From Narthecium ossifragum (Eukaryota > Streptophyta > Magnoliopsida > Dioscoreales > Nartheciaceae), in assembly GCA_963920575.1 (NCBI GenBank), contig OY986971.1, positions 2,108,001 through 2,172,000 of the forward strand: 64,000 nucleotides of DNA, read 5' to 3'. A model generated the notes under the pieces. It ran no database searches. It had not been told where the DNA came from and worked only from the letters and a program-made list of their open reading frames with translations. The position numbers and the translations under genes were made by a program. This document shows, piece after piece, positions 22,519 to 32,387 of the stretch (position 1 is its first letter; each line of letters opens with the position of its first letter).

Positions 22519-22650
22519 AAAATATTGTGTAAGTTTCTAATCGAATTTTACAACCTAATTTTGATTCATTCTATCCAGAGTTCTTGCATATTTTTTGAAA
22601 AATATTGACGTAAGTTTTTAATCTAATTTTATTCCTTAATTTTGATTCTT
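22494..22650 (+). repeat. Tandem duplication of about 78 bp at the helicase 3' end
   Basis: ATCCAGAGGTCTTGCATAT...TTTTGATTCATTCT is followed at once by a diverged copy starting ATCCAGAGTTCTTGCATAT. The second copy lies after the stop codon. Confidence 0.75.
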
Positions 22651-22755
22651 AAATTAAATTACTCTCTGACTTTGATGCTTTGTTTCAAATGCAATAACAA
22701 TCTTGATAAATTGAATGAAAAAGTGCTCTATGTGGTCTACTACAATTTTTTGGTT

Positions 22756-22920
22756 TAGAATATAAAGGTCCTCCCCCTAGGGCATGTGAAGAGCTGGCAA
22801 GTAAAGGTAGCCATGGCAAGATAGCAGACCAAGGTGAACAAGTTTCCTATGCTAATGTGGAATTCATGTCAACGGTCACTACGGTGGAAGCTGAAACGAA
22901 GATGAAGATGCCAATTTAGG
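22756..22920 (+). other. Possible terminal exon or ORF end
   Basis: Open frame GPPPRACEELASKGSHGKIA... ending EAETKMKMPI and TAG at about 22920, preceded by an acceptor-like TTGGTTTAG. No known domain. It could be the last exon of a captured gene. 22921-23211 holds AT-rich sequence with nothing recognised. Confidence 0.3.
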
Positions 22921-23211
22921 CCTCATGGCTTCTCTTATTTTTTTTGTATAAATATAGGTAACCTGTATTTTCTCAATTGGCTTCAATGTATATATTTTCT
23001 TTGTAAATGATGGTGTATGGTAGGTGTGTTACTAGCAAGTGCAGTATCATTTAGTTGTATGTGTTTATGTTTGCGTGGTTTGTGTGGTTTGTGGGGACAA
23101 GGTAAAGGTTTGCCCTGGGGACAATGTTCGTCCCTTTTAACTGAATTAATTTTTGTATTTGATTTTTGTTTTATAATTGTCTAATTTAGCTCTTCGTACA
23201 GGGGAGGTTTT

Positions 23212-23411
23212 NNNNNNNNNNNNNNNNNNNNNNNNNNNNNNNNNNNNNNNNNNNNNNNNNNNNNNNNNNNNNNNNNNNNNNNNNNNNNNNNNNNNNNNNN
23301 NNNNNNNNNNNNNNNNNNNNNNNNNNNNNNNNNNNNNNNNNNNNNNNNNNNNNNNNNNNNNNNNNNNNNNNNNNNNNNNNNNNNNNNNNNNNNNNNNNNN
23401 NNNNNNNNNNN
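23212..23411. other. Assembly gap of 200 N
   Basis: Exactly 200 N, a common placeholder for unknown length. It hides the junction between the Helitron-like insert and the resumed composite repeat of block C, so real distance and content are unknown. Confidence 0.98.
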
Positions 23412-24235
23412 GTACATAGCCAGGCTAGTTGATGTTATTATAAGGATATCTATCACTAAATTAAGTCTCCGGCAACTCCGGCGGTGGAGGGTAGAATGTG
23501 AATTCGGGCGTCCGTCAACGCCGCATGTGGCCCCAGAAGGTCAGAGTGCTTTATAGTTTTTTTATAACATAAACAATGCTAGGGGGGACTCATTCTCTCG
23601 GACTCATTGCTTCAATGTCAATAGATTTTACGGATAATTGGTGAATAGTCTTAGTAGAAGATCTTTTTTGCCCAATAGTCAGGATAGAAGTTTTTAAGCC
23701 GTTTAGTCCTCTAATTGATAACTATAAAAATTTTATGACTAAAATACCCTTCTTTCATCCAACAGGCGAGAAAATTAACTACAAAAATTATTGTGGAAAG
23801 TAACTACCAAAATTATGGTGGAAAATAAATACTAGAATTGTGGAGAGTAATTACAAGAATTGTGAAAGGTAACTACAAGAACTGTGGAAAGTAACTACAT
23901 CGGAAAGTAACTACCGTGGAAGCTAAAGCTATTTTTTCATTTTCAAAAAATAGCTTCGGAGAATTGTGGTGGAAAGTAAGTACCAGAACTGTGGTGGAAA
24001 GTAATTACCAAAATTATGGTGGAAAGTAAGCATCAGAATTATGGAAAGTAAGTACCAGAATTGTGGAAAGTAAATATCAGCCAAAATGTGAAACTACCAT
24101 AATTATGGAAAGTAAACAATATAATGGTGGAAAGCAACTACGAAAATTGTGAAAAGTATCTACCAGAATTGTGGAAAGTAACTGCCACCAGAATTGTGGA
24201 AAGTAATTAATAAAATTGTGGAAAACAAATAATAT
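23412..24235. repeat. Composite repeat, block C copy, with minisatellite
   Basis: Resumes at GTACATAGCCAGGCTAGTTG, matching 10198 onward. It has the T-run without the 5280 fold-back, then the GGAAAGTAACTACCAGAATT minisatellite (about 23765-24235). Confidence 0.8.
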
Positions 24236-24241
24236 ATAAAA

Positions 24242-24440
24242 ATGAAAAATCTTGGCGCTGGAGACATCGTCATCATCGCCGACGACCGAGTCCGTGGCCT
24301 ACAGGTCCGCAAGGCCGGCCACTGGGTCACCGTCCAGCCCGTCCCCGACGCCTTCATCGTCAACGTTGGCAACCAAATCCAGGTTCACCCATCTTTCTCG
24401 CAACAACCCGACATTCCTCAGGTCCGCAAGCCCGGCGATC
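24242..24440 (+). pseudogene. Captured fragment of a 2-oxoglutarate/Fe(II) dioxygenase gene (block C)
   Basis: Reads ADDRVRGLQVRKAGHWVTVQ and PVPDAFIVNVGNQIQ, closer to the expected family sequence than the block B copy (RGLQVRKAGHW against RSLQVRKADHW). The frame continues through the GC minisatellite to 24724. The iron-ligand motifs are missing, so it is a non-functional capture. Confidence 0.8.
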
Positions 24441-24539
24441 AACCTTCGGCGAACCCATCTTCCTCGCCACAACCCCGAACGGGATCGCGACGTCCACTCT
24501 CCGCCGTTGCTAGTCGGATCCGACGGCATTGCAACGAGG

Positions 24540-24850
24540 AGCTTGGGATCGAACAGGGAGCTGAGGATCGGACAAGGAGATCTGGATCACTGACGGGGAG
24601 CTCGGGTCGGACCGGGAGATCGGGATCAGTGATGGAGAGCTCGGGATCGGCGACGGACAGAGAGATCAGGATCGGCTATGGGGAGCTCGGGATCGACGAC
24701 GGTCGGGGAGCTAGGGATCAGTGATGGAAAGATCGGGATCAGCGACGGGGAGCTCGGGATCAGCGACGGACGGTGAGTTCGGGATCGGTGATGTGGAGCT
24801 CCGGATCGGCGACGGACAAGGAGATCCGGATTGGCGACGGATGGGGAGGG
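24540..24850. repeat. GC-rich minisatellite, block C copy
   Basis: Same GATCGGGATCGGCGACGG units as 11380-11725. Confidence 0.8.
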
Positions 24851-25981
24851 GGGGTAGGGTATGGATATATATAGATATATAGGAGGGGCATTTCAGTCCA
24901 GTAGGTAGTAAACGGCTTAAGGTGTTTTAATGGAGTCCTAATGACAAATTGGTATCGTATAGGAGACTTATTGACAAATGTCCGTAGATTTTAGTACGCC
25001 TTCTAATTTTTCCGGCCATGCAATTCGTAAGCTCTAATCACTCAACCCAAAGTTTAAACAGATGGGTCTGGTTTGCAGCTTTTGAATTTTTTTTTGAAAA
25101 AAGAAATCAGATTACTAAGACAATTGAAAACACCAAATTAATTTTGTTTTCAATCTTTTTGTTATTATTTTTCAGAAAACACCTTTTCTTATTAGATTAC
25201 ATAAAATGAAAATATAAAATGAAAGCGTGAAAACATTTTCCAAACCAAAGGCGGCTAGCGTGGTGCATTCACTTATGCAAAAGCAAGAGAAAGTTCCCCG
25301 GATCCTCCTTCACCGGGAAAGCTGATCTCAAGAGTGAGTGTCTTCTGGTGGGGAATTAGACTGAGATCTCCAAGTTCCTCGTCACTCAATTCCCAATCAC
25401 AAATTTGAAGGTTTTCTTTCATCCTCTCCCTATTGAAGCTCTTCATTACCATGCCCACTCCTTGCTGATAGGCCCACCTTAGAGAGACCTAGTAGAGAGA
25501 AAAGAGTTAAAACATGGGCTTATAAAATTCACACTGTTATAATCTTTTAAAATCTATAATTAAAAGAGAAATTATACTATGATAATACCTATGAGTCAAA
25601 TTAATTTCATGTATAGATAGATGGATACCTGAGCAATGGTCTTCCCTCTGGCCTTGGTGGCAATCTTTGTTAGCACTTCACTTGCATGACCAAATTTTTG
25701 ATGTAGGGAGCACACTGTCCTCCCAAGGGGCAGTATGGAGTCACAACTATATCGTTCTCGCCACAGAACTCTCTTGGCTCCCTCTGCTGCCAAGCTGGAT
25801 TCATCTCCACCTATCAAGTTATTATTCCTAGATTTGTGATCATTTTCTCCGAATTATGCAGAAACTATACACTAATTCTAGACGCAAAGTATCGATGGAA
25901 AGGATCTGCAAAAAAAAAAAAAACAGAAAAAAAACAAGAGATTTTTTGCAAACGCCCCCTACCTTATAGTTATACCTTATA

Positions 25982-26640
25982 GTTGGTGCTTGGCTAGTGT
26001 GGAAAGACCGGAAGATATCGTATTTGGTGGCGGAGGGGCGTCAGCTACGCGCGGTGGCTTGCAGGATTCGATGAGCTGTGAAGGAGGTCATTTGTGGCAA
26101 CGCTAGGGGTAGGCAGTAGGGTGAGACCCATGCTGAACGAGGGAGGGGGGCTCATATCATTAGGACTGATGCCTCCGTTGAGCATGGGTCTGGTCTAGCG
26201 ACGGTCGGCGTGGTGGGGCTTGGCAATGACCGGCTGCCGGCCTGGGCAATGGGTTCCCCTGTTCTCACTCTATTTGTCCTTCATGCAGAGGTGATGGCTA
26301 TTGCATTCGGGCTTAGAGAAGCCCACCTCCGTGGTATCAATCACATTATGGTTTAGTCAGACTCCCTTGAGGCGATCCAGATCTTGAATGGCTTCAGACT
26401 TTGGCCTCGAGAGCTTGATGGCGTGGCTAAGAAGTTATGGTTGGAGGCTTTGGCCTTTGAGTCTATTTTGTTTGTTCATCTCTATATGGAATGTAATTTG
26501 TTAATTGATGGTGTTGGCCGGTTTTGTCGTCGTGCTGAGTCGTCATTTGTTTGGTCACCTGATGTGAGGGTGGACCTTGCGGTTTTCTTATTGTAAGTTA
26601 CTTTTCTGTTAGCCTCCGGGCTCATCTACTCTAAAAAAAA
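25982..26640 (+). mobile_element. LINE fragment (RNase H-like end) inside AKR pseudogene C intron 2
   Basis: Plus-strand frame with FVLHAEVMAIAFGLREAHLRG, then a TAG at about 26354, then SDSLEAIQILNGFRLWPREL to the stop near 26595. This is the RNase H-like C-terminus of a plant LINE. It ends GGGCTCATCTACTCTAAAAAAAA. It is 5'-truncated. No clear target-site duplication was found. Confidence 0.75.
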
Positions 26641-27014
26641 TGCAGAAAACCTCCGGTCTTATTGGTTTTTTGCATTTTGCTTCTCTTATTGGCGTTCCTT
26701 GCAAAAAGCCCCTTATTATTACATTTCTTTTAACAAATCAAATTAATCCTATTTGGTTTAATTTATTTAAGAAACAATGACCAAAAATTTTCTGCTTGTG
26801 GTAGAATTTCCCTTTTTTTTGACAAATTAAGCTAAAGGTAGGGCAAAGACAGAGATCGTATTTATCTAAATATTCTTTTAACACAATGTTCAAAAAATAT
26901 TTTGGATGGAAAACTAACTTGAGGGGCCTTTTCCAATGAAAGCCAATAACAGAGAACAAATTGAAAGAACAATAAGACAGGGTTTTTTTTTCCCTTCAAA
27001 ATTTATCCATAGCT
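26641..27014. other. AT-rich remainder of the expanded pseudogene intron
   Basis: No gene seen. One 73-codon minus-strand ORF (26738-26959) has no recognised domain. Confidence 0.4.
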
Positions 27015-27353
27015 GATTGGTGCACATGCCACGTGGCATGTGCACTTCACACTATTGAATCAGCTACCGATTCTTATACATGCCTATCAATAGTGGTCTA
27101 CCGATAGACATGTACAACCTATCGGTACCCCACTACCGATAGGTTCGTTGCCGATTCATATACATGCCTATCGGTAGTGGACTACGGATAGGCATGGACA
27201 ACCTATCGGTAGCCCACTACCGATAGGTTGTACATGCCTATCGGTATCCCACTACTGATACATACATATCGGTAGCATACTACCGATAGGCATGTATATG
27301 AGTCGGTAGCACACATGTGAAATGCACATGCCATGTGGGCATGTGCACAAATC
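27015..27353. mobile_element. Fold-back MITE with palindromic ends (ACCGATAGG family)
   Basis: Starts GATTGGTGCACATGCC and ends GGGCATGTGCACAAATC, giving terminal inverted repeats. Inside, CTATCGGTAG and CTACCGATAGG alternate many times and can form a long hairpin. The left end contains the palindrome GCCACGTGGC. It has no coding capacity. The target-site duplication is unclear, so superfamily is not assigned. Confidence 0.7.
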
Positions 27354-27555
27354 ATTTATGTTCGATAAATTTTGGCTAAAAATTGGAGACCTGGTTGACT
27401 GCCGGTGGAGTTTTGGCTATTGAAAGAAGCTCTTGGATCTTCTGAATTGAGAAGCTGCTGACTCCAATGGATTTTGTTAGGCCCAGATCTTGGCACTCCT
27501 CCATGGCCTCCCAGCAAGTTCTAGGAATAAAAGCAAAATTAATTTTCTAAAATTG

Positions 27556-28290
27556 GGCTGCCAATGCCCAAGCCCCTCTAAGCACCTCCATCAGCTGTAC
27601 CGGCCACACCTCTATTGCCATTTAAGTAGTTGATAGCTCCCTTAGCATATGATTCAATTAGGATGTTACTCACCTCTCTAGTCCACGCCTCTTTTAGAGC
27701 AAGTCCAATGGATTTAATTTCTGCTTCCTCTATCGATTTCACTAAAGAGCAGCCTTTAAGCTCCACATATGTTCCCGTGTCATGAAGATAAATCACTCCA
27801 TCACCTAACCTCTTCTTTGCTTTCTTCCAAGCCGCATCCACTTGTATAATACATCCATTCCACCAAGATCTATGTCTCATAAGCAGTTCATCAATACATC
27901 CATTCCACCAAGATCTATGTCTCATAAGCAGTTCATCATTCTCCTCATTCCATCCCTTTATCCTCCAAGGTTTCTTAGCTTACCTATGGATTCGAATTGC
28001 CATATCCAATTAATGTCTTCCTCCAATGAACTCTCATGTTCATTGATGATTTAACGCTTTACGCCAACAGGTCCCCCGGTCCATATCTCATCCCTGGAAA
28101 AATGATGCTCCAAACTGATCTCGCATAATCACATTCTCCAAAAATATGATGCACATTCTCCACAAGTGCTCCGCATCTGGAGCATTCTCTTTCCGGATTC
28201 CTGCAAAAACGCAATATGACATATGTCGTTGGAAGCCTACCTTTCAGTAGCTTCCAAAGAATGTCAACTGATGCAGAAGAACTGGAGATA
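27556..28290 (-). mobile_element. LINE fragment, minus strand (zf-RVT and RNase H-like)
   Basis: Minus-strand peptides LLKGRLPTTYVILRF, ECSRCGALVENVHHIFGECD (RT-associated zinc-binding domain, CxxC...HH...C) and later EEAEIKSIGLALKEAW (RNase H-like). Frames are broken between them. A short direct repeat, TCATTCCACCAAGATCTATG-like, is duplicated at 27850-27935. Confidence 0.8.
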
Positions 28291-28590
28291 GAAGATGGTA
28301 GTTGGCATTGTTTGCTTTAATACCTAGCTTCATGGTTGTGAAGCTGGACTTAAGATAGCAAGTGCCATTGATTCAGTCAAGAGTTCAGCTTCATTCTCTA
28401 GGGGCGGTCATTGCCTTGAAGTCATCTTCAATCATAGAGGAGCCATCAATTAGTGGTTCCACTTCTAAGATGACACTCGTAAAGGATCACAAGCCATGAG
28501 TTGTTCATGAAGTATGATAAACATCATCTCTTGTCTCTTCCATTTTTGAGCTAATTTATGTTCGGCTGGAAGGATCTTGGTGACTTCTAT
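28291..28590. other. Interval without a recognised gene
   Basis: Between the two LINE fragments. GAGCTAATTTATGTTCG at about 28548 recurs at about 31260, on the far side of the LINE insertion, so the flank itself contained an older duplication. Confidence 0.4.
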
Positions 28591-28607
28591 AAGTCACCAT
28601 TTCTCTT

Positions 28608-31233
28608 CAATTCTATAAGTCAAGGTGGTCTCTTCAATTCTTGCCTCAAGATTGAAGCCGTTACTGTCGGATTTGGTTGGTGAGGAGCAGACAGCTTTCA
28701 TTCAGGGCAGATGTATGTTTGATAGTGTGGCGGCCGCATGTGAGGTGTTGCATTATGTGAAGAGGGCTCCAAGCTCTAGGCCAATGATGGTCCTTAAAGT
28801 GGATCTTCAATCTGCTTATGATCGTGTGCGATGGCAGTTCATTCGGGCAGTACTGTATAGGATGGGTTTCCCTCAAAGGTGGATTCTTTGGATCATGGCA
28901 TGTATTTCTTCCCCTGTCTTCTCATTTATCCTCAATGGCAAGTCCTTTGGGCAAATGACTCCGAAGCGGGGACTGAGGCAGGGAGATCCCCTGTCTCCCT
29001 ACATTTTTGTGCTCGTGCAGGAGGTGCTTTCTTGCTTGCTTAAGGAACCAAGCTCGGGTCTGAAGGGGCTCAAATTTCGGGGTTCTTCTACCTTCTCTAT
29101 TTCACATTTGTTATACGCTGACGATTGTCTTTTTGTCACGGATGCTACATGTGCTTAAGCTAGGAAGTTACGGCAGATACTCGTCAGATTTGGTGCTTTA
29201 TCCGGGCTTTGCATGAATCAAGCTAAGTCTAGCGTCCGTTTTTCCTTGGGTATTGATGAGAGTCGGTTGGAAAGGATTCAACATATTTTGGGGGTGCCGG
29301 TGGCTGAGAATGGAGTGTTATGGTCCTATCTTGGTGTCCCAATAAATGGTGCAAGACTCAGAGCAGAGGCATTTTCTGGTTTGTTGGAGAGGGTGACTTC
29401 TAGGCTTTCTTCTTGGTTGGCATGCCAAATCTCTGGAGTAGGGAGAATTGTTCTAGCAAAAAGTGTGCTGCAAGCTACTCCTGTTCATCACATGTCTTCT
29501 GTTGGTATCCCGTTAGGGGTTCTTACTAGCTTGGAGAAAATCATCAAGAGCTTCATTTGGCTTGGGAAGACTAAAAGCTTTGCCAGGGTTGGCTGGGATA
29601 CTGTGGTTTCTCCAGTTGATCAAGGTGGCCTGGGTTTGAGGGATCTCAGGAGGTGGCAGAAGGCTTTAACTATGGTTCGGGCAGGTAGATTGTTGGACAA
29701 TGAGTCTTCCATCTGGGTCAGATTGGTGAGGGCAAAGTACGGTGTGCTAGCCTCTTTGCTTCCCGTCTCTTGTAGACGTTCTTCTTCAGTCTTTTGGGAG
29801 GCCATATGCAGAGCTGTCAAGTTTCTTCGTCAAGGTATGCTATTTCACTCGGGTCGGAATAGTAAAGTTAGTCTTATTTTTGATCATTGGTTTGGGGATG
29901 AAGCTCTTGTTAGACTTCCATGCTTGCTTAATGTCGACGAGATGATGGGGGTTAAGTTAGAAGACTGGGTTGTGGGAGATGTGATGATTGATGGGTCTTG
30001 GAATGAGCCTCTGTTGGTGCATTTGCTTGGTGCGGATAGGGCTTATCAGATCATCACTTTGCCCATTGGCTCTCAGGATTCTTGGAGTTGGACTTATTGC
30101 TCGACAGGGAAGGTGACCTCCAAATCTGCCTACTGTTTTATTTCCCTTCTCTCCCTACCGGCTACAGGTGTTTCCTATTATTCCCGTGAGCTTTGGCTAA
30201 ACCTGTGGCGTCTCCCTGCAAGCCCACGGATAAGACTATTTGTGTGGAAGCTTCTACATGGCCGTCTGCCAACTAGAGATGCTCTCTGGGCGTTGAGTTT
30301 GATCTCAGATGACAGGTGCCCTCTTTGTGGATCTGAGTCTGAATCTATTCTACATCTATTTTTCCTTTGTCGGATTGCTCTCCATCTATGGTTCTTCCTC
30401 CTCCCTGCGCAATCTTCGGGGTTTTCTTTTGAGGATTTGGTTTTTCTTCTGGAGCGATCATCCTCTACTCCGGAGGTTCGATGGATGAAATCAGTGGTGA
30501 GTGTAGGACTTTGGGTGTTATGGAAGGCAAGGAATGATGTTGTTTTTGAGTCCAGGCGTGTGGATGTTGGTGTGCTGTGTTCCAGGGTTAGAAGAATGGT
30601 TGGGGAATTCTGGAGATCTTCTCCTCTTCTTAGATCCGGTCACCTTCCTAATATGCCTGATCAATCTGGTCTTTGCCTTGTTCAATCAGATGGCGCTTTT
30701 CTTTCTTCGGATGGCTCTGCGGGTGTTGGTTTCCTCATAAAACGGGTTGATGGGTCTTTTTGGATGGCTGGGTCTAAGGTTGTTGTGGCAGGTTCCGCCG
30801 CTGAAGCCGAGTTAGTCGGAATACGTTGTGCTTTGGAGGCTGCTAATCAACTTCGGTGCTCAAAAGTTTTGGTCGAGTCGGATGCCAGTTTTGGGATTGC
30901 TTGTATTGATGGTAGATCGCCTTGGCCGGCAGAGTTCTGTTCTTTACTTCGAGACATTTGTAGTCTTTCTGCTCGTTTTGAGGTTTCGATTTTTAGATCC
31001 GTGCATCGAGACCTGTTGGGACAGGTGGATGTACTTGCAGTTTTGGGTCGCTCGCAAAGGTGGTCGCGCTCATGGGTCTTTCCTCCTGGATCTGAGCCTG
31101 CTGTTGGTTTTCCTTTTGTTTCTTTTGGTCATTAGGGATGTTGTTATGTTACTGTAGCTGGACTTAGTTTTTGTTATTTTTCCTTTTGTATCTTTTGCTA
31201 GCCATTCTTGGCTCAATTCTACAAAAAAAAAAA
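28608..31233 (+). mobile_element. 5'-truncated L1-type LINE with 17-bp target-site duplication
   Basis: Flanked by AAGTCACCATTTCTCTT at 28591-28607 and 31234-31250. The 3' end is GGCTCAATTCTAC followed by a poly(A) of about 12, as expected for target-primed reverse transcription. The body is an ORF2 from the middle of the RT domain to the RNase H end. Truncation at the 5' end is usual for LINEs. Confidence 0.95.
28617..31135 (+). pseudogene. LINE ORF2 remnant: RT, zinc-binding and RNase H domains
   Basis: Seen: a single frame with one stop (TAA 29156-29158). RT motifs: LKVDLQSAYDRVRWQF, RGLRQGDPLSPYIF and the catalytic LLYADDCLF. Then the zf-RVT region with WKLLHGRLPTRDALW and CPLCGSESESILHLFFLC, and an RNase H-like end with SDGAFLSSDGSAGVGF, AEAELVGIRCALEAA and VESDAS. 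The endonuclease and RT N-terminus are missing. Only one stop interrupts about 830 codons, so decay is slight. The element cannot transpose alone. Confidence 0.93.
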
Positions 31234-31250
31234 AAGTCACCATTTCTCTT

Positions 31251-31640
31251 AATCTTTTTTGAGCTAATTTATGTTCGTCTCTTCGATTTTTAAAATCATT
31301 TTTGAGCTAACATTTGATTCCACTGATTTTAGTTTCATCTGATTTGATCAGTAGGGCAGTGAACTTTCTCTACTAAGTTTCCAGCTTTTTGCTGCGCTCC
31401 TTCACTGACTCTTAAATTCATTTTGCTGCTATTGTCTTCCTTCCTTTTGTAATTAATTTATGTAGTTATATTTCTCCACAAGCTATTCCAAATGACTGTA
31501 AAAATCTTTAAATTGACAAAAGTTTCAAGACATATAAAATAGTCAAGTTATTGGAATTCATTCTAATTCTTATTCCTTACAAATAAAAGAAAATGATCCT
31601 GTCATTAAGCACTCATATCCATGCTTTGAATAAAAAAAAA
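31251..31640. other. AT-rich interval without a recognised gene
   Basis: No ORF or repeat of note. Confidence 0.4.
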
Positions 31641-32062
31641 GGGTTTTATTTTTTTTGCATATCACCACCTAAATTTTGACAATATTGTAGAAAACTACAT
31701 TCCGTATTGTTTATTGCAGAAAACTACCTCACTTATGGATTAGCGCCTAAAAAACTACATGCCATCAACTTCTATAAGCAACCGTTACCTTTTACCCAGT
31801 AACCATGGTTAACTCAACCTAACACGACATGGAAATGACCAAAATGCCATCATACTTAAGTGGATTTGGGTGACAAATGTATTGTATATTAAACGGAGGG
31901 GCATTATCATCATTTCACCTATAAGAAGTTGATGGCAAGTTACACGGGTAGCTTTTTACGAGTTAATTTAATAAAAGAGACAGTTTTCTGTAAAATTCAA
32001 TAAGTGAGGTAGTTTTGCAATAACCTTAAAATATAGGGAGTGATGTGCGAAAAAAAAATCCA
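31641..32062. mobile_element. Fold-back MITE-like element of about 420 bp
   Basis: The left arm GCATATCACCACCTAAATTTTG...AAAACTACCTCACTTATGG pairs with the right arm CCATCAACTTCT/AGAAGTTGATGG and ...AAGTGAGGTAGTTTT...GGGAGTGATGTGCG in inverse order, with about 70-80% match by eye. Ends are A/T runs and the exact borders are uncertain. Confidence 0.65.
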
Positions 32063-32335
32063 AAAGAGGGAGAAATTTGCATTAACGCTGATGTCATGAC
32101 TCCTAAAATTGTTTTTTTTTTAAATTTTATCACATGAATATATATATATATATATGTTTTGTTTTATTAGTTATAAACATAACTTTGAATCTCGTAATAA
32201 ATTTTGAAAAGAAAACGCGCGTGAAGCTAACGGGTATTCTTCCAACGGCCCGAATCCGATAACTTGGGCTATAAGTATCCCTCCCTCTCGGCTCTCGTCC
32301 TGGTGAAGGCAACGGTCTTCTTGCAACGGGCTGGG

Positions 32336-32380
32336 AGCTTGCGAGAGAGAGAGAGGGAGAGCGAGAGAGAGAGAGAGAGC
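32336..32380. repeat. (GA)n microsatellite in a 5'-UTR-like region
   Basis: GAGAGA runs end eight bases before an ATG in good context, as often seen in plant 5' UTRs. Confidence 0.85.
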
Positions 32381-32387
32381 GCCAACA

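Larger units (their letters stand above)
19027..23211 (+). mobile_element. Probable decayed Helitron with captured gene pieces; 3' end lost in the gap
   Basis: The block C repeat breaks within (TA)n at 19026 and resumes only at 23412. The insert starts with TC between A and T, as Helitrons do, and carries a Helitron helicase C-terminal segment (21868-22518). The middle of Rep/Hel is missing. Other contents look captured: a GC-rich promoter-like stretch (19250-19660), an exon-like piece (20508-20571) and an ORF end (22756-22920). The 3' CTRR end and its hairpin were not found and may lie in the N gap. The boundary is inferred. Confidence 0.55.
25273..27514 (-). pseudogene. AKR pseudogene C (exons 2 partial, 3, 4)
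   Basis: Exon 4 (25488-25273, TAA) is open and reads MGMVMKSFNRERMKENLQIC. Exon 3 (25810-25629) is 182 bp instead of 180: it shares the one-base loss of copy B and has three extra bases near IATKARGKT. Exon 2 survives only as 27514-27391 ([26 protein letters not shown]), cut upstream. Intron 2 has grown to about 1.6 kb by LINE and fold-back insertion. Exon 1 is absent. Confidence 0.88.

Noticed and set aside
23177..23456. ORFs reaching across the N gap
   Set aside because: They consist almost wholly of unknown bases.
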